Shown here: piece by piece, positions 23,648 through 30,938 of the stretch
Numbering within the stretch: position 1 is the stretch's first letter
How the letters are laid out: each line of letters begins with the position of its first letter
Source of the DNA: CAZFVY01 sp964522665
GTDB lineage: Bacteria; Verrucomicrobiota; Verrucomicrobiia; Limisphaerales; CAZFVY01
Length of the DNA: 30,938 nt
Direction: 5' to 3'
Assembly (NCBI GenBank): GCA_964522665.1
Contig: CAZFVY010000088.1
Span: 1 to 30,938 of the forward strand
Notes under the pieces: generated by a model
The model's database searches: none
What the model saw: only the letters and a program-made list of their open reading frames with translations
What the model was told of the DNA's origin: nothing
Position numbers and translations under genes: made by a program

Positions 23648-25021
23648 ATGTCATCTGTTCAGACTTACCTGCAGGAGCACGAGGAACGCTTCGTGCGCGA
23701 ATTGTGCGACTATGTCCACTTCCCGAGCGTGTCCGCGCAGCCGTCGCACGCGGCGGACACGCGGGCTTGCGCCGATTGGCTGCTGCGGCATTGCCGGGAG
23801 ATTGGCCTGGAAGCGGAACTGTGGGCGACCGCGGGCAATCCGGTTCTGCTCGCGCGAACGCGCCGAACGCCGGGCGCCCGACGGCCCCATTTTTTGGTCT
23901 ATGGCCATTACGACGTGCAGCCGCCGGAACCGCTCGAACTGTGGCATTCGCCGCCCTTCGAGGCGCGCATCGTCGGGCGCTCGCTGTTCGCCCGGGGCGC
24001 GAGCGACAACAAAGGCCAGCACATGTCCCACTTGAACGCGGTGGAGGCTTACCTGCGAACGGGCACGGAATTGCCGTGCGACTTGACGTTTCTGATCGAG
24101 GGTGAGGAAGAGGTGGGCAGCGGGAATCTGGCGCCGTTTCTTAAGTCACACCGCGAGGAGCTGCGGTGCGACGCCGTCGTGATTTCGGACAATGGCATCC
24201 CGAGCCTGCGCCATCCCGGGTTGACGTATGGCTTGCGCGGCATCGCCGCTTTGGAAGTGAAAATTCACGGGCCGGCGCGTGATTTGCATTCGGGCCTGTT
24301 TGGCGGATCGGTCGAGAATCCGGCGATGGCGCTATGCCAATTGCTCGCGCGACTGCGCGATCGCCACGGACGCATCGCGATTCCGGGGCTTTACGACGAT
24401 GTGCTGCCGTTGAGCGCGTATGAGCGGAAGCAATTGGCCCGCGTCCCGTTCAACGCGACGGCGTACCGGAAGTTTGTGGGTGTACCGGAACTCTTCGGCG
24501 AGCGCGGCTACACGCCGCTGGAACAAAGCACGGCCCGACCGACCCTCGAAATCAACGGGCTGACGAGCGGCTATCAAGGAGCCGGGAGCAAAACCATTAT
24601 TCCAGCCTGGGCGAGCGCCAAGCTGACGTTGCGCCTGGTCCCGAATCAGGAGCCGAAGAAGATTGCCAAGTTAGTAACGCAACATTTGAAAAAAATCTGC
24701 CCGCCGACCGTGCGTTTGACGGTTGAACCCGGGCACGGCGGGCTGCCGTACCTCGTTTCGCCGACGAGCAAGCTCGCGCAGGCGTCGCTGCGGACATTGA
24801 AGGAATCGTTCGGCCACGAACCGGTCCTGGTGCGCTCGGGCGGCTCCATTCCGATCGTCGCGGACTTCAAGCAAATCCTCGGCGCCGACTGTCTGCTGCT
24901 GGGCCTCTCTTTGCCGGATGACAACGCGCATTCGCCGAACGAGAAATTCAGCCTGGACGCGTTTGCCAAGGGGATGAAAATGAGCGCGTGCCTCTGGCCG
25001 GAACTTTCGGCCGCGGTGTAG
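23648..25021 (+). CDS. M20-family metallo-dipeptidase
   Basis: ATG 23648 gives 457 residues; the frame extends further upstream only as overlap with the AsmA-like gene. Metal ligands are readable: H87 in YGHYDVQPP with D89, D120 in RGASDNKGQ, the E153/E154 pair in EGEEEVGSG, D181 in ISDNG, and a C-terminal His in DDNAHSPNE. DLHSGLFGGSVENP marks the dimerisation/lid domain seen in carnosinase-type (CNDP/PepV) M20 peptidases. The length is typical. Such enzymes cleave dipeptides with two zinc or manganese ions, usually in the cytoplasm; no signal peptide is seen. It lies 31 bp after the AsmA-like gene, probably in the same transcript. Confidence 0.88.
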   Translation: MSSVQTYLQEHEERFVRELCDYVHFPSVSAQPSHAADTRACADWLLRHCREIGLEAELWATAGNPVLLARTRRTPGARRPHFLVYGHYDVQPPEPLELWHSPPFEARIVGRSLFARGASDNKGQHMSHLNAVEAYLRTGTELPCDLTFLIEGEEEVGSGNLAPFLKSHREELRCDAVVISDNGIPSLRHPGLTYGLRGIAALEVKIHGPARDLHSGLFGGSVENPAMALCQLLARLRDRHGRIAIPGLYDDVLPLSAYERKQLARVPFNATAYRKFVGVPELFGERGYTPLEQSTARPTLEINGLTSGYQGAGSKTIIPAWASAKLTLRLVPNQEPKKIAKLVTQHLKKICPPTVRLTVEPGHGGLPYLVSPTSKLAQASLRTLKESFGHEPVLVRSGGSIPIVADFKQILGADCLLLGLSLPDDNAHSPNEKFSLDAFAKGMKMSACLWPELSAAV

Positions 25022-25052
25022 GCGTGGCCAGCGCCGGCAACTGGCGTCACGC
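25022..25052 (+). terminator. Hairpin directly after the M20 gene (possible terminator)
   Basis: GCGTG-GCCAG-CGCCGGCAA-CTGGC-GT-CACGC folds into a 10-bp stem with a 2-base bulge, immediately after the stop codon. There is no T-run, so it may be a Rho-type or mRNA-stabilising structure. It separates the hldD group from the JmjC-SET group. Confidence 0.4.
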
Positions 25053-25137
25053 GTGAAATGCTTTGGACGTCAAGGTGACCAGAAGGCGGAACGGTTTCCA
25101 GGCCCGCCCGCGGTCAAGGAGCTGGCATAAATAGCTG

Positions 25138-26112
25138 ATGAACTCGCCGCTGCGGAAAATGGATGCCGACTCCGGCACGCCCGCGCGCGTGAGTGGACCC
25201 GCGCCCGTGACCCGTTCAATTCGCGTTGTGAAGGCGGGCGAAATAGGGGCTGATCCGCGTGGTTTCTACGAGGAGTTCGCGCGTGAACCGGTTGTCGTGA
25301 AAGAGGTTTACGACCATTTGACCGAATTGCGGGCGCTCGACTGGGACGGCCTCACCGCGATGTTCGCGGGCGGCACATTGAAGACCTACGACGCGCAAAG
25401 TTTCGGTGAAGTCGCCGTGGCCGCGAGCGAGGTCTTCGACGGCGCTCGGGGCGGGCCGAAGAAGTTCAACATTGTGGACCATTCGGTCGTCGGTGAGGCG
25501 TTCGGAAAGATGTTCGAGGTGGCGCCGTTTTTGCGGCATAATTGGATCGTGGGGCTTCTGCCCGGAATGGCGCACATGGAGAAGAGCCTGACCGTTTCGC
25601 CGGCGGGCAATTTCACATCCTTGCACGTGGATGGATACGGGATGCAGGGGTGGATGTATCTGATTCAAGGCCACAAAAGTTGGGAGCTTTTTCCGCCACG
25701 GGACATTCCCTTGCTTTTCGATCCGACCTTCCGCGAGTTTTTTGACCCGCGCCAGCCCGATCCTGAGCGTTATCCGTACGCCGAGAAAGCCGAGAAGTGG
25801 GCGGGGGACGCCGGGGCGGGCGATTTGCTGTACTTTCCTTCGAGCTGGGCGCACCAAGTGTGGACCCATGAGCCGAGCTTCGGTTTCGGTGGCAGCGTGA
25901 TCAACGATTTTCAGGTCATGGAAGAGACCCGCTGCTGGCTTTGGGAGCGAACGTTGCGAATGCAGGGCGGGGTCGATTTCGCGCGGTTGCTGGCGGGAAT
26001 TCCACCGGACCGTTGCTACGACGAGGCCGGTTTCCGGCGCACGCGCGCGGCTCTGGAGCTCTGCCGAACCTGGGAGGCGCGCATGCGAGAGTTGGGGATT
26101 CCGGTCGAATAA
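25138..26112 (+). CDS. JmjC/cupin-8-type Fe(II) oxygenase-like protein
   Basis: This 324-residue protein has a central double-stranded beta-helix. FTSLHVDGYGMQGWMYLIQG supplies the Fe(II) pair H163-x-D165. GDLLYFPSSWAHQVW supplies the distal His239, giving the HxD...H facial triad. KSWELFPP between them is typical of cupin_8/JmjC hydroxylases that use 2-oxoglutarate. Relatives hydroxylate protein side chains or small molecules, and some demethylate. About 55 N-terminal residues precede the fold, with no signal peptide. It begins 116 bp after the M20 gene, beyond a hairpin, and 57 bp before the SET gene, so it likely opens a three-gene unit. Substrate unknown. Confidence 0.8.
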   Translation: MNSPLRKMDADSGTPARVSGPAPVTRSIRVVKAGEIGADPRGFYEEFAREPVVVKEVYDHLTELRALDWDGLTAMFAGGTLKTYDAQSFGEVAVAASEVFDGARGGPKKFNIVDHSVVGEAFGKMFEVAPFLRHNWIVGLLPGMAHMEKSLTVSPAGNFTSLHVDGYGMQGWMYLIQGHKSWELFPPRDIPLLFDPTFREFFDPRQPDPERYPYAEKAEKWAGDAGAGDLLYFPSSWAHQVWTHEPSFGFGGSVINDFQVMEETRCWLWERTLRMQGGVDFARLLAGIPPDRCYDEAGFRRTRAALELCRTWEARMRELGIPVE

Positions 26113-26169
26113 AGGACCTGAAACCCTCTTGCCAGCGCTCTCCGTTGGCTTTACAAGTCCGCCGCATAA

Positions 26170-27015
26170 ATGGGCTTCGAAGGGCAAACAAGTTATCCGA
26201 GCCACGTCGCGCAGACGGGGCTGGGGCGTAGTCTGATCGCCTCCGGTCCGTTGGAGAAGGAGACGGCGGTCGCGCTTTTTGCGGGGCCGCGCGTCGCGTT
26301 TCGAGATATTCCGGACGACGAGGTCAAGTTTGCTTTATTGCTGGAGGGAGACGACTGGATTATCCCCGATACGGCGGCCCGTTTTATCAATCATTCGTGC
26401 GAGCCGAACTGCCGGGTGGACGATTCGTTGGAAGTGGTGACCCTCCGCGAGGTTGCCTCCGGCGAGGATTTAACCGTGAGCTACAATCGGCTCACGATGG
26501 CCGAATACCTTCGCGCGCCCGAGTGTTATTTTTGGGACCCGCGTTGGTCATTTGCGTGCGGTTGCGGCTCGGCGCGTTGCGTCGGCAACGTTGATCGCTA
26601 TATCATCTCCGGCAGCGACAACCCTCCCGTCGGTTCCAAGGTCACGGTCGGCGCGGCCATGGGAAAGGGCCGCGGAGTCTTTGCGCGGGAAAGGATTCGG
26701 ACTGGCGAAATCTTTGAGCGGGCGCCCGTGATCGTGAGTCCTGGCTCTGAATGGGTGAACCTCGAGAAGACCGTGTTTTACCATTATTGTTTCGGCTGGG
26801 GGCCGCAGCTTGAGCATGCGGCGGTCGCGTTGGGTTACGGCTCGCTTTACAGTCATTCATACCAACCCAATGCGGTTTATATACGCCGGCTTGACGATCT
26901 CTTGATTGACTTCCAGGCCTTGCGGGACATCGAGCCCGGGGAAGAGATTACCGTCAATTACAACAACGATCCGACAAACCAGGAGCCGGTCTGGTTCGAG
27001 CTTGCGAAGCCATGA
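26170..27015 (+). CDS. Protein with two tandem SET domains
   Basis: This 281-residue protein contains two SET methyltransferase folds. SET 1 (about 1-140): GLGRSLIA at 17-24, the AdoMet-binding N74-HSCEPN-C81 knot motif, EDLTVSYN with Tyr105, and a post-SET-like cluster C130-x-C132-x4-C137. SET 2 (about 150-281): GKGRGVFARERI (165-176), ALGYGSLYSHSYQPNA (220-235, where bacterial SETs usually have NHS), and EEITVNYN (258-265). SET enzymes methylate protein lysines with AdoMet. SET 1 resembles eukaryote-type domains with a post-SET zinc site; SET 2 is the common bacterial kind. The stop overlaps the next start (ATGA). Start ATG 26170 lacks a strong ribosome site. Confidence 0.85.
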   Translation: MGFEGQTSYPSHVAQTGLGRSLIASGPLEKETAVALFAGPRVAFRDIPDDEVKFALLLEGDDWIIPDTAARFINHSCEPNCRVDDSLEVVTLREVASGEDLTVSYNRLTMAEYLRAPECYFWDPRWSFACGCGSARCVGNVDRYIISGSDNPPVGSKVTVGAAMGKGRGVFARERIRTGEIFERAPVIVSPGSEWVNLEKTVFYHYCFGWGPQLEHAAVALGYGSLYSHSYQPNAVYIRRLDDLLIDFQALRDIEPGEEITVNYNNDPTNQEPVWFELAKP

Positions 27016-28937
27016 TGCGCGTCGGTCGTCAAAGCGCAAAGGCAAGCTCCGGTTCTCCCACGCTCGGGCCGGTGGCTGACTTGGAAAAGCATTTGCCGGC
27101 CGAGTGGTGGCGAACGATCTTCAACGCCACGTATCTGAAGACCGATGGCGACGTCGTGGAGAACGCCGTGAACACGGCCCACGAAGTGGACCTGTTGGTG
27201 TCAGCCGCCGGGTTGAATCGTCGGGACCGCGTCTTGGACCTCTGTTGCGGCCAAGGCCGGCACTGCTTGGAACTCGCGCGGCGCGGCTTCAAACATCTGG
27301 TGGGGATCGATCAATCGGACTATCTGATCAAACTGGCCCGACAGCGCGCTCGGCGGACCGGACTGCGGGTTGATTTTAGGAAAAACGACGCGCGGCGGCT
27401 CCAGTTGCGTGACCAGTTCGATTGCATCGCCTTGATGGGGAATTCGTTCGGCTATTTCGAGAATCAATCCGATGACGCCGCGTTGCTGGAGGTCGTCCAT
27501 TCCGCTCTGCGCCCGGGCGGGACGCTCGCGTTGGACCTGACGGACGGCGATTGGCTGCGGCAGCGCTACGACAAGCGGTCGTGGGAATGGATCGACGCTG
27601 ATAATTTGGTGTGCCGGGAGCGTTCGCTCTCATCGTGCGGGACCCGCTTGGTTTGCCGGGAAGTCGTCGTTGGCGCCAGGGAAGGCGTGCTCGTCGATCA
27701 ATTCTACGCGGAGCGCCTCTATACCGCCGAGTCGGTTCGTGAGCTGTTGGCCAGGGTGGGTTTCGTCGAATTCCAAGATCACGGGCAACTGGCGACCGCG
27801 TCAGACCGGAACCAGGATTTGGGGATGATGGCTCACCGGATGTTTATCACGGCGAGGCGTCCGGGTCGAGCCGGCCGGTCGAGGCCGACGCTGGCCACGG
27901 CCAAGCCGCTTTTCCGCGACGTGACCGTCCTGTTAGGCGACGCGGGCCAGCCTGACCCGGTAAAGCGCAATGGCAAGTTCAACGCGGAAGACCAGGAGAC
28001 CGTGGTTCGGCTGAAGGCGGCGCTCGCGGAGCTTAAGGAGTATCGCTTCCGGTATATAGGAGATCACGCGAACTGGCTTCGCGAGTGGTCCCAACATCCT
28101 CCGGCGTTTGTGTTGAACTTTTGCGACGAGGGTTATCACAACAACCCCGCGATGGAGGCGCACGTGGCCGCCGTGCTGGAGATGTTGCGGACGCCCTATT
28201 CAGGCGCGGGGCCGAGTTGCCTCGCGGTCTGTTTCAATAAGTCGTACGTCCGCTCCATCGCGATGGGCGCGGGGATTCCCGTTCCCGACGAGCGCTACTT
28301 CGGGGTGGATGATCCAGGCCCGGTGAATGCGGTCAGTTTCCCGGTTCTGGTAAAACCAAATTGCGGCGATGGCAGTCTGGGCATAACGACGGCTGCGGTG
28401 ACGCGGACCGCGGCCGAATTGGCCCATCGGCTGAGTTCCCTCCGGGAACAACTTCCTGGCCGGGCGCTTTTGGCGCAAGAGTTTTTGGAAGGCCCGGAGT
28501 ACACCGTTGGCGTCATTGGCAATCCCGCGTCGGGCTGTGAAGTATTGCCGGTCCTCGAGGTTGACTATAGCCGGCTTGATCCGACGTTGCCGAAGATACT
28601 CGGGTATGAGTCCAAATGGCACCCAGAGTCACCCTACTGGACCGATATTTCCTATCGCGCGGCGCAACTCCCGCGAAAAACTCTTAAGCAGTTGACCGCC
28701 GCCGCGTTATTGCTTTTCGAGCGGCTCGAATGCCGCGATTACGCCCGTTTTGATTTTCGCGCGGACCGGCACGGCGTGATCAAGCTCCTTGAGGTCAATC
28801 CCAACCCGGGTTGGTGCTGGGACGGAAAACTTAATCTGATGGCCGGCTTGGCGGGCCTCTCGTATCCGGCTTTACTGCGGCGCATTATCCAGAGCGCGCA
28901 GGGCCGAATCGACGCGTCGGGCGCGGCAAGGCGTTAG
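27012..28937 (+). CDS. Class I methyltransferase fused to D-Ala-D-Ala-ligase-like ATP-grasp
   Basis: This 641-residue two-domain protein starts with an AdoMet methyltransferase (about 20-285) carrying motif I VLDLCCGQGRHCLELA (74-89), GIDQSDYLI (motif II), RKNDARRL, and LRPGGTLALDL. From about residue 301 (FRDVTVLLGD) to the end is an ATP-grasp domain with FPVLVKPNCGDGSLGIT, LAQEFLEGPEYTVGV, ARFDFR and LEVNPNPGWCWDGKLNLM, the Mg-binding E-x-N region. D-Ala-D-Ala ligases and relatives join a carboxylate to an amine through an acyl phosphate. The normal Ddl ending is changed, so true Ddl activity is unlikely. ATGA overlap with the SET gene ties their expression. Substrate unknown. Confidence 0.85.
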   Translation: MMRVGRQSAKASSGSPTLGPVADLEKHLPAEWWRTIFNATYLKTDGDVVENAVNTAHEVDLLVSAAGLNRRDRVLDLCCGQGRHCLELARRGFKHLVGIDQSDYLIKLARQRARRTGLRVDFRKNDARRLQLRDQFDCIALMGNSFGYFENQSDDAALLEVVHSALRPGGTLALDLTDGDWLRQRYDKRSWEWIDADNLVCRERSLSSCGTRLVCREVVVGAREGVLVDQFYAERLYTAESVRELLARVGFVEFQDHGQLATASDRNQDLGMMAHRMFITARRPGRAGRSRPTLATAKPLFRDVTVLLGDAGQPDPVKRNGKFNAEDQETVVRLKAALAELKEYRFRYIGDHANWLREWSQHPPAFVLNFCDEGYHNNPAMEAHVAAVLEMLRTPYSGAGPSCLAVCFNKSYVRSIAMGAGIPVPDERYFGVDDPGPVNAVSFPVLVKPNCGDGSLGITTAAVTRTAAELAHRLSSLREQLPGRALLAQEFLEGPEYTVGVIGNPASGCEVLPVLEVDYSRLDPTLPKILGYESKWHPESPYWTDISYRAAQLPRKTLKQLTAAALLLFERLECRDYARFDFRADRHGVIKLLEVNPNPGWCWDGKLNLMAGLAGLSYPALLRRIIQSAQGRIDASGAARR

Positions 28938-29024
28938 CCATTCGTTTGCCCCATTCACCGCCGCGCGGTTGGGCGCCATCGACGACGTTAATCGATCATC
29001 CTTGAGAGCGGGAAGGGCGCAAAC

Positions 29025-30938
29025 TCAATTGCTCGAACCCAAGTCCTGATAGTAGCGGCGGACGAGTTCCGAGAATTTGTGCGGCACGGGATCGCGGTCA
29101 ATCGGAACAAGCGCCTCGTTCGATTCGCGGCGGGCGAGTTCGTCGGCGACGCGCGTGCGCACTTCGGCGAGGGGTTCGATGATCTTGGTTTGGATGACCG
29201 CCCAGGAGGGCTTCTCGCGGTGGTCGCGAAAATCATTCCGAAGTACGCGCGCCTGCTCGCGGATGCGCGCCAAGTCGTTTTGCACGCCAGGCAAATCAAC
29301 CATTTCCGACACGTCGCGCAGGCGATCGGACCATTGGACGTAGTCGTCGCCAGTGATGGGGCCATTCACAACGTCGCCCCGGTCAAAGATATTTCCCAGG
29401 TCCCACGCGCCGCCGGTGTTGCGGCCGCCACCCCCACCGCCCCCGCCGCCACCGCCCCCGCCGCCGCCGCCAGCCTGACGCGCGGCCGCGGTCCGTTGGC
29501 CGGAGCGGCCGCCATTGGCATCCGCGACGCGTTCACCGCCGCGGCCACCCGCTCGGGCGCCACCGCCCGGCGACTGGGCCGAAGCCTGGGCCTGTTGGCC
29601 ATCACCCTGGCCATCCGGTTGGCCATTTTCTTGACCGGCCGGTTGGCCGCCGGCTTGGGCTCCAGCTTGTCCGCCGCGTTGGCCGCCCGCCTGGCCCGGG
29701 CGGTTGGACGGATTATTCTGGGCGGTCTCGGGCGAATTGGCGTCGCCGTTCTGGCCGCGACCGGCTTGCCCGCGTTGCCCTTGGCGTCCCTCGCCCGGCG
29801 TCGCGGAAGATTGACCGCTTCTTGGTCCGGCGCCGCCGTTGGCGGCGAGTTCGGCGCGATTGGTACCACCGTTCCCCGCGCGGGCGGCGGCGGCCGCTTC
29901 GTTGCGACCGCCTTGACCGGGCTGGCTGGCGGCGTCCGACGCGGTCGAAGGGGAGGCGTTGGTTCCACCGGCGCCGACGCCTTCGCGTTCAATCTGTTTG
30001 GTCAATTCATCAAGCTCGTTGCGCGCGACGCGTAGCGCCTCGGTTTCGTCACCCAGGACGCTTTCGGCCGCGTGCTCGACGTCTCGTTTCAGTCCATCAA
30101 TGCCGGCGCGGGCGTGGCGCTCGATTTCCGAGGCTTGCGCGGCCAGGCTTTGGCTGAGCAATTCGCCCGCCATGTCGAGTGATTTCTCAATCCCTTGCTG
30201 GCTGGTCTTGCGGACGGTGTCGTAAAGCTGCTTGGAGAGGAGCGGTTCGGCGGTTTCAGCTTGTTCGCTAATCTGGGACGCGCGGTCGAGCAGGTTGGTC
30301 ATGCGCGCTTTTTGCTGTTCGAACTGGGCCGCAACCCCCTTCGCGTCCTGGGCGTCGCGCAGGGTCTTGCGCTGGGCGTCACCCTTGGACTCCAATTGTT
30401 TCGCGATCGCTTCCTCGGCGTCAGCGAGGGCGCGCGCGTCCGCGCGCAACTGGCGCACGTCATCGGTGAATTGGCTCGCGGTTTTCTTGCGCAGATCATC
30501 GCGCGCCTGCTGCAGCTCCCGCTGCGCGCGAGCGCCGGAGGCGAGGGCCGAGGACGTGGCGCCTTTTTCGAGCGAGTCGGAGGCCTTTTGGACGTCGGAG
30601 CGGGTTTGATCGAGTTGTTGGCGGGACTCGGCCAATTGCGATTGATCCGGCGATTGATCCATTTTTTGCCGCATTTCATCCACGTCCGCCAACATGGCGC
30701 GCTCCTCCTCGCGCAGCCGTTTGAGGCGGCGTTGCAGGTCTTCGCGCTCCTGATCGGTCCGGGCTTCGCGCAATCCGTTCTGGATTTCCTTGAGGCGCTC
30801 GTTCAGGTCCTGCTGGCGCTGCGCCAGTTCCTTGAGCCGGTTGAGCATTTGCAGTTGTTCCTGCTTCTGGCCCGCCGGTTTTTGGGCGGCCTGGCGCTGC
30901 GTTTCGTAACGATTTTGTGATTGGGTCAACTCGAGTTG
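29025..30938 (-). CDS. C-terminal part of a coiled-coil, Gly/Gln-rich DUF4175-like protein (partial)
   Basis: The frame stays open to the right edge (the codons beyond TTG 30929 are also coding), so the N-terminus lies outside the window and 638 residues are visible. The visible N-half is strongly coiled coil (QQDLNERLKEIQNGLRE, REDLQRRLKRLREEERAML). The middle is low complexity, rich in Gly, Gln, Ala and Asn, ending in 16 consecutive glycines (29424-29471). The C-terminal 125 residues are ordered, with LVPIDRDPVPHKFSELVRRYYQDLG at the end. That ending resembles long DUF4175-like proteins of Planctomycetes and Verrucomicrobia found in MoxR/DUF58 (Bat-like) clusters. Whether that context holds cannot be seen. 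It converges on the methyltransferase-ligase gene, with 87 bp between and no clear terminator. Confidence 0.65.
   Translation of the reverse strand, partial: QLELTQSQNRYETQRQAAQKPAGQKQEQLQMLNRLKELAQRQQDLNERLKEIQNGLREARTDQEREDLQRRLKRLREEERAMLADVDEMRQKMDQSPDQSQLAESRQQLDQTRSDVQKASDSLEKGATSSALASGARAQRELQQARDDLRKKTASQFTDDVRQLRADARALADAEEAIAKQLESKGDAQRKTLRDAQDAKGVAAQFEQQKARMTNLLDRASQISEQAETAEPLLSKQLYDTVRKTSQQGIEKSLDMAGELLSQSLAAQASEIERHARAGIDGLKRDVEHAAESVLGDETEALRVARNELDELTKQIEREGVGAGGTNASPSTASDAASQPGQGGRNEAAAAARAGNGGTNRAELAANGGAGPRSGQSSATPGEGRQGQRGQAGRGQNGDANSPETAQNNPSNRPGQAGGQRGGQAGAQAGGQPAGQENGQPDGQGDGQQAQASAQSPGGGARAGGRGGERVADANGGRSGQRTAAARQAGGGGGGGGGGGGGGGGRNTGGAWDLGNIFDRGDVVNGPITGDDYVQWSDRLRDVSEMVDLPGVQNDLARIREQARVLRNDFRDHREKPSWAVIQTKIIEPLAEVRTRVADELARRESNEALVPIDRDPVPHKFSELVRRYYQDLGSSN

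Noticed and set aside
28938..29024. Bidirectional terminator between the converging genes
   Set aside because: No convincing stem-loop with a T-run was found in the 87 bp.
29079..30035. A 318-codon Ala-rich plus-strand frame opposite the Gly/Gln-rich protein
   Set aside because: Its long Ala and Leu stretches mirror the Gly/Gln codons of the minus-strand gene, which has coiled coil and a conserved tail.

Overview
The window looks like a chromosomal segment of a high-GC Verrucomicrobiota bacterium, probably near Pedosphaera/Limisphaerales. This is an inference. It rests on two exported beta-propeller/HEAT/c-heme proteins of the type found in Planctomycetes-Verrucomicrobia, a fused DUF1080 domain, an FG-GAP protein, a DUF4175-like coiled-coil protein, and an LPS heptose epimerase that indicates a Gram-negative envelope. 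No rRNA, tRNA or CRISPR was seen. A run of 100 Ns at 3822-3921 is an assembly gap.

Layout. (1) 1-3265, mostly minus strand: a TauE/SafE-type permease, REP-like repeats, a zeta-toxin-like kinase with a small coupled partner, and a tandem Lrp/AsnC protein resembling a fused siroheme decarboxylase. (2) 3266-6058, a repeat-rich island: a 14-bp G-rich minisatellite broken by the gap, an intact REP-associated tyrosine transposase flanked by palindromes in inverted orientation, a decayed older transposase tail, and a 346-bp tandem triplication that carries the transposase 3' end. (3) 6059-17659, plus strand, a probable sugar-oxidation and catabolism operon: FG-GAP protein, a split dehydrogenase/c-heme pair ending in DUF1080, an RPE-like epimerase, a PfkB kinase, a uronate-isomerase-like protein, a complete propeller-HEAT-cytochrome protein, and an SDR. 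(4) 17747-25021: exported metallophosphoesterase, hldD, a large AsmA-like protein, and an M20 peptidase. (5) 25138-28937: a JmjC/cupin-8 oxygenase, a protein with two SET domains, and a methyltransferase fused to a D-Ala-D-Ala-ligase-like ATP-grasp. The last two overlap by ATGA. (6) 29025-30938, minus strand: the C-terminal part of a coiled-coil, Gly/Gln-rich protein that runs off the window.

How the genes may work together. In region 3 the exported propeller/heme proteins would oxidise sugars in the periplasm, DUF1080 could cleave keto-glycosides, and the cytoplasmic epimerase, kinase, isomerase and SDR would process the products. Substrates cannot be read from the sequence. Region 5 is the best candidate for an undescribed system: a hydroxylase-like enzyme, a double protein-methyltransferase-like enzyme and a methyltransferase-ligase fusion in one compact unit suggest stepwise modification of a peptide, protein or amino-acid-derived small molecule. 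The repeat island shows covarying palindromes around the transposase and a duplication with visible junction microhomology.
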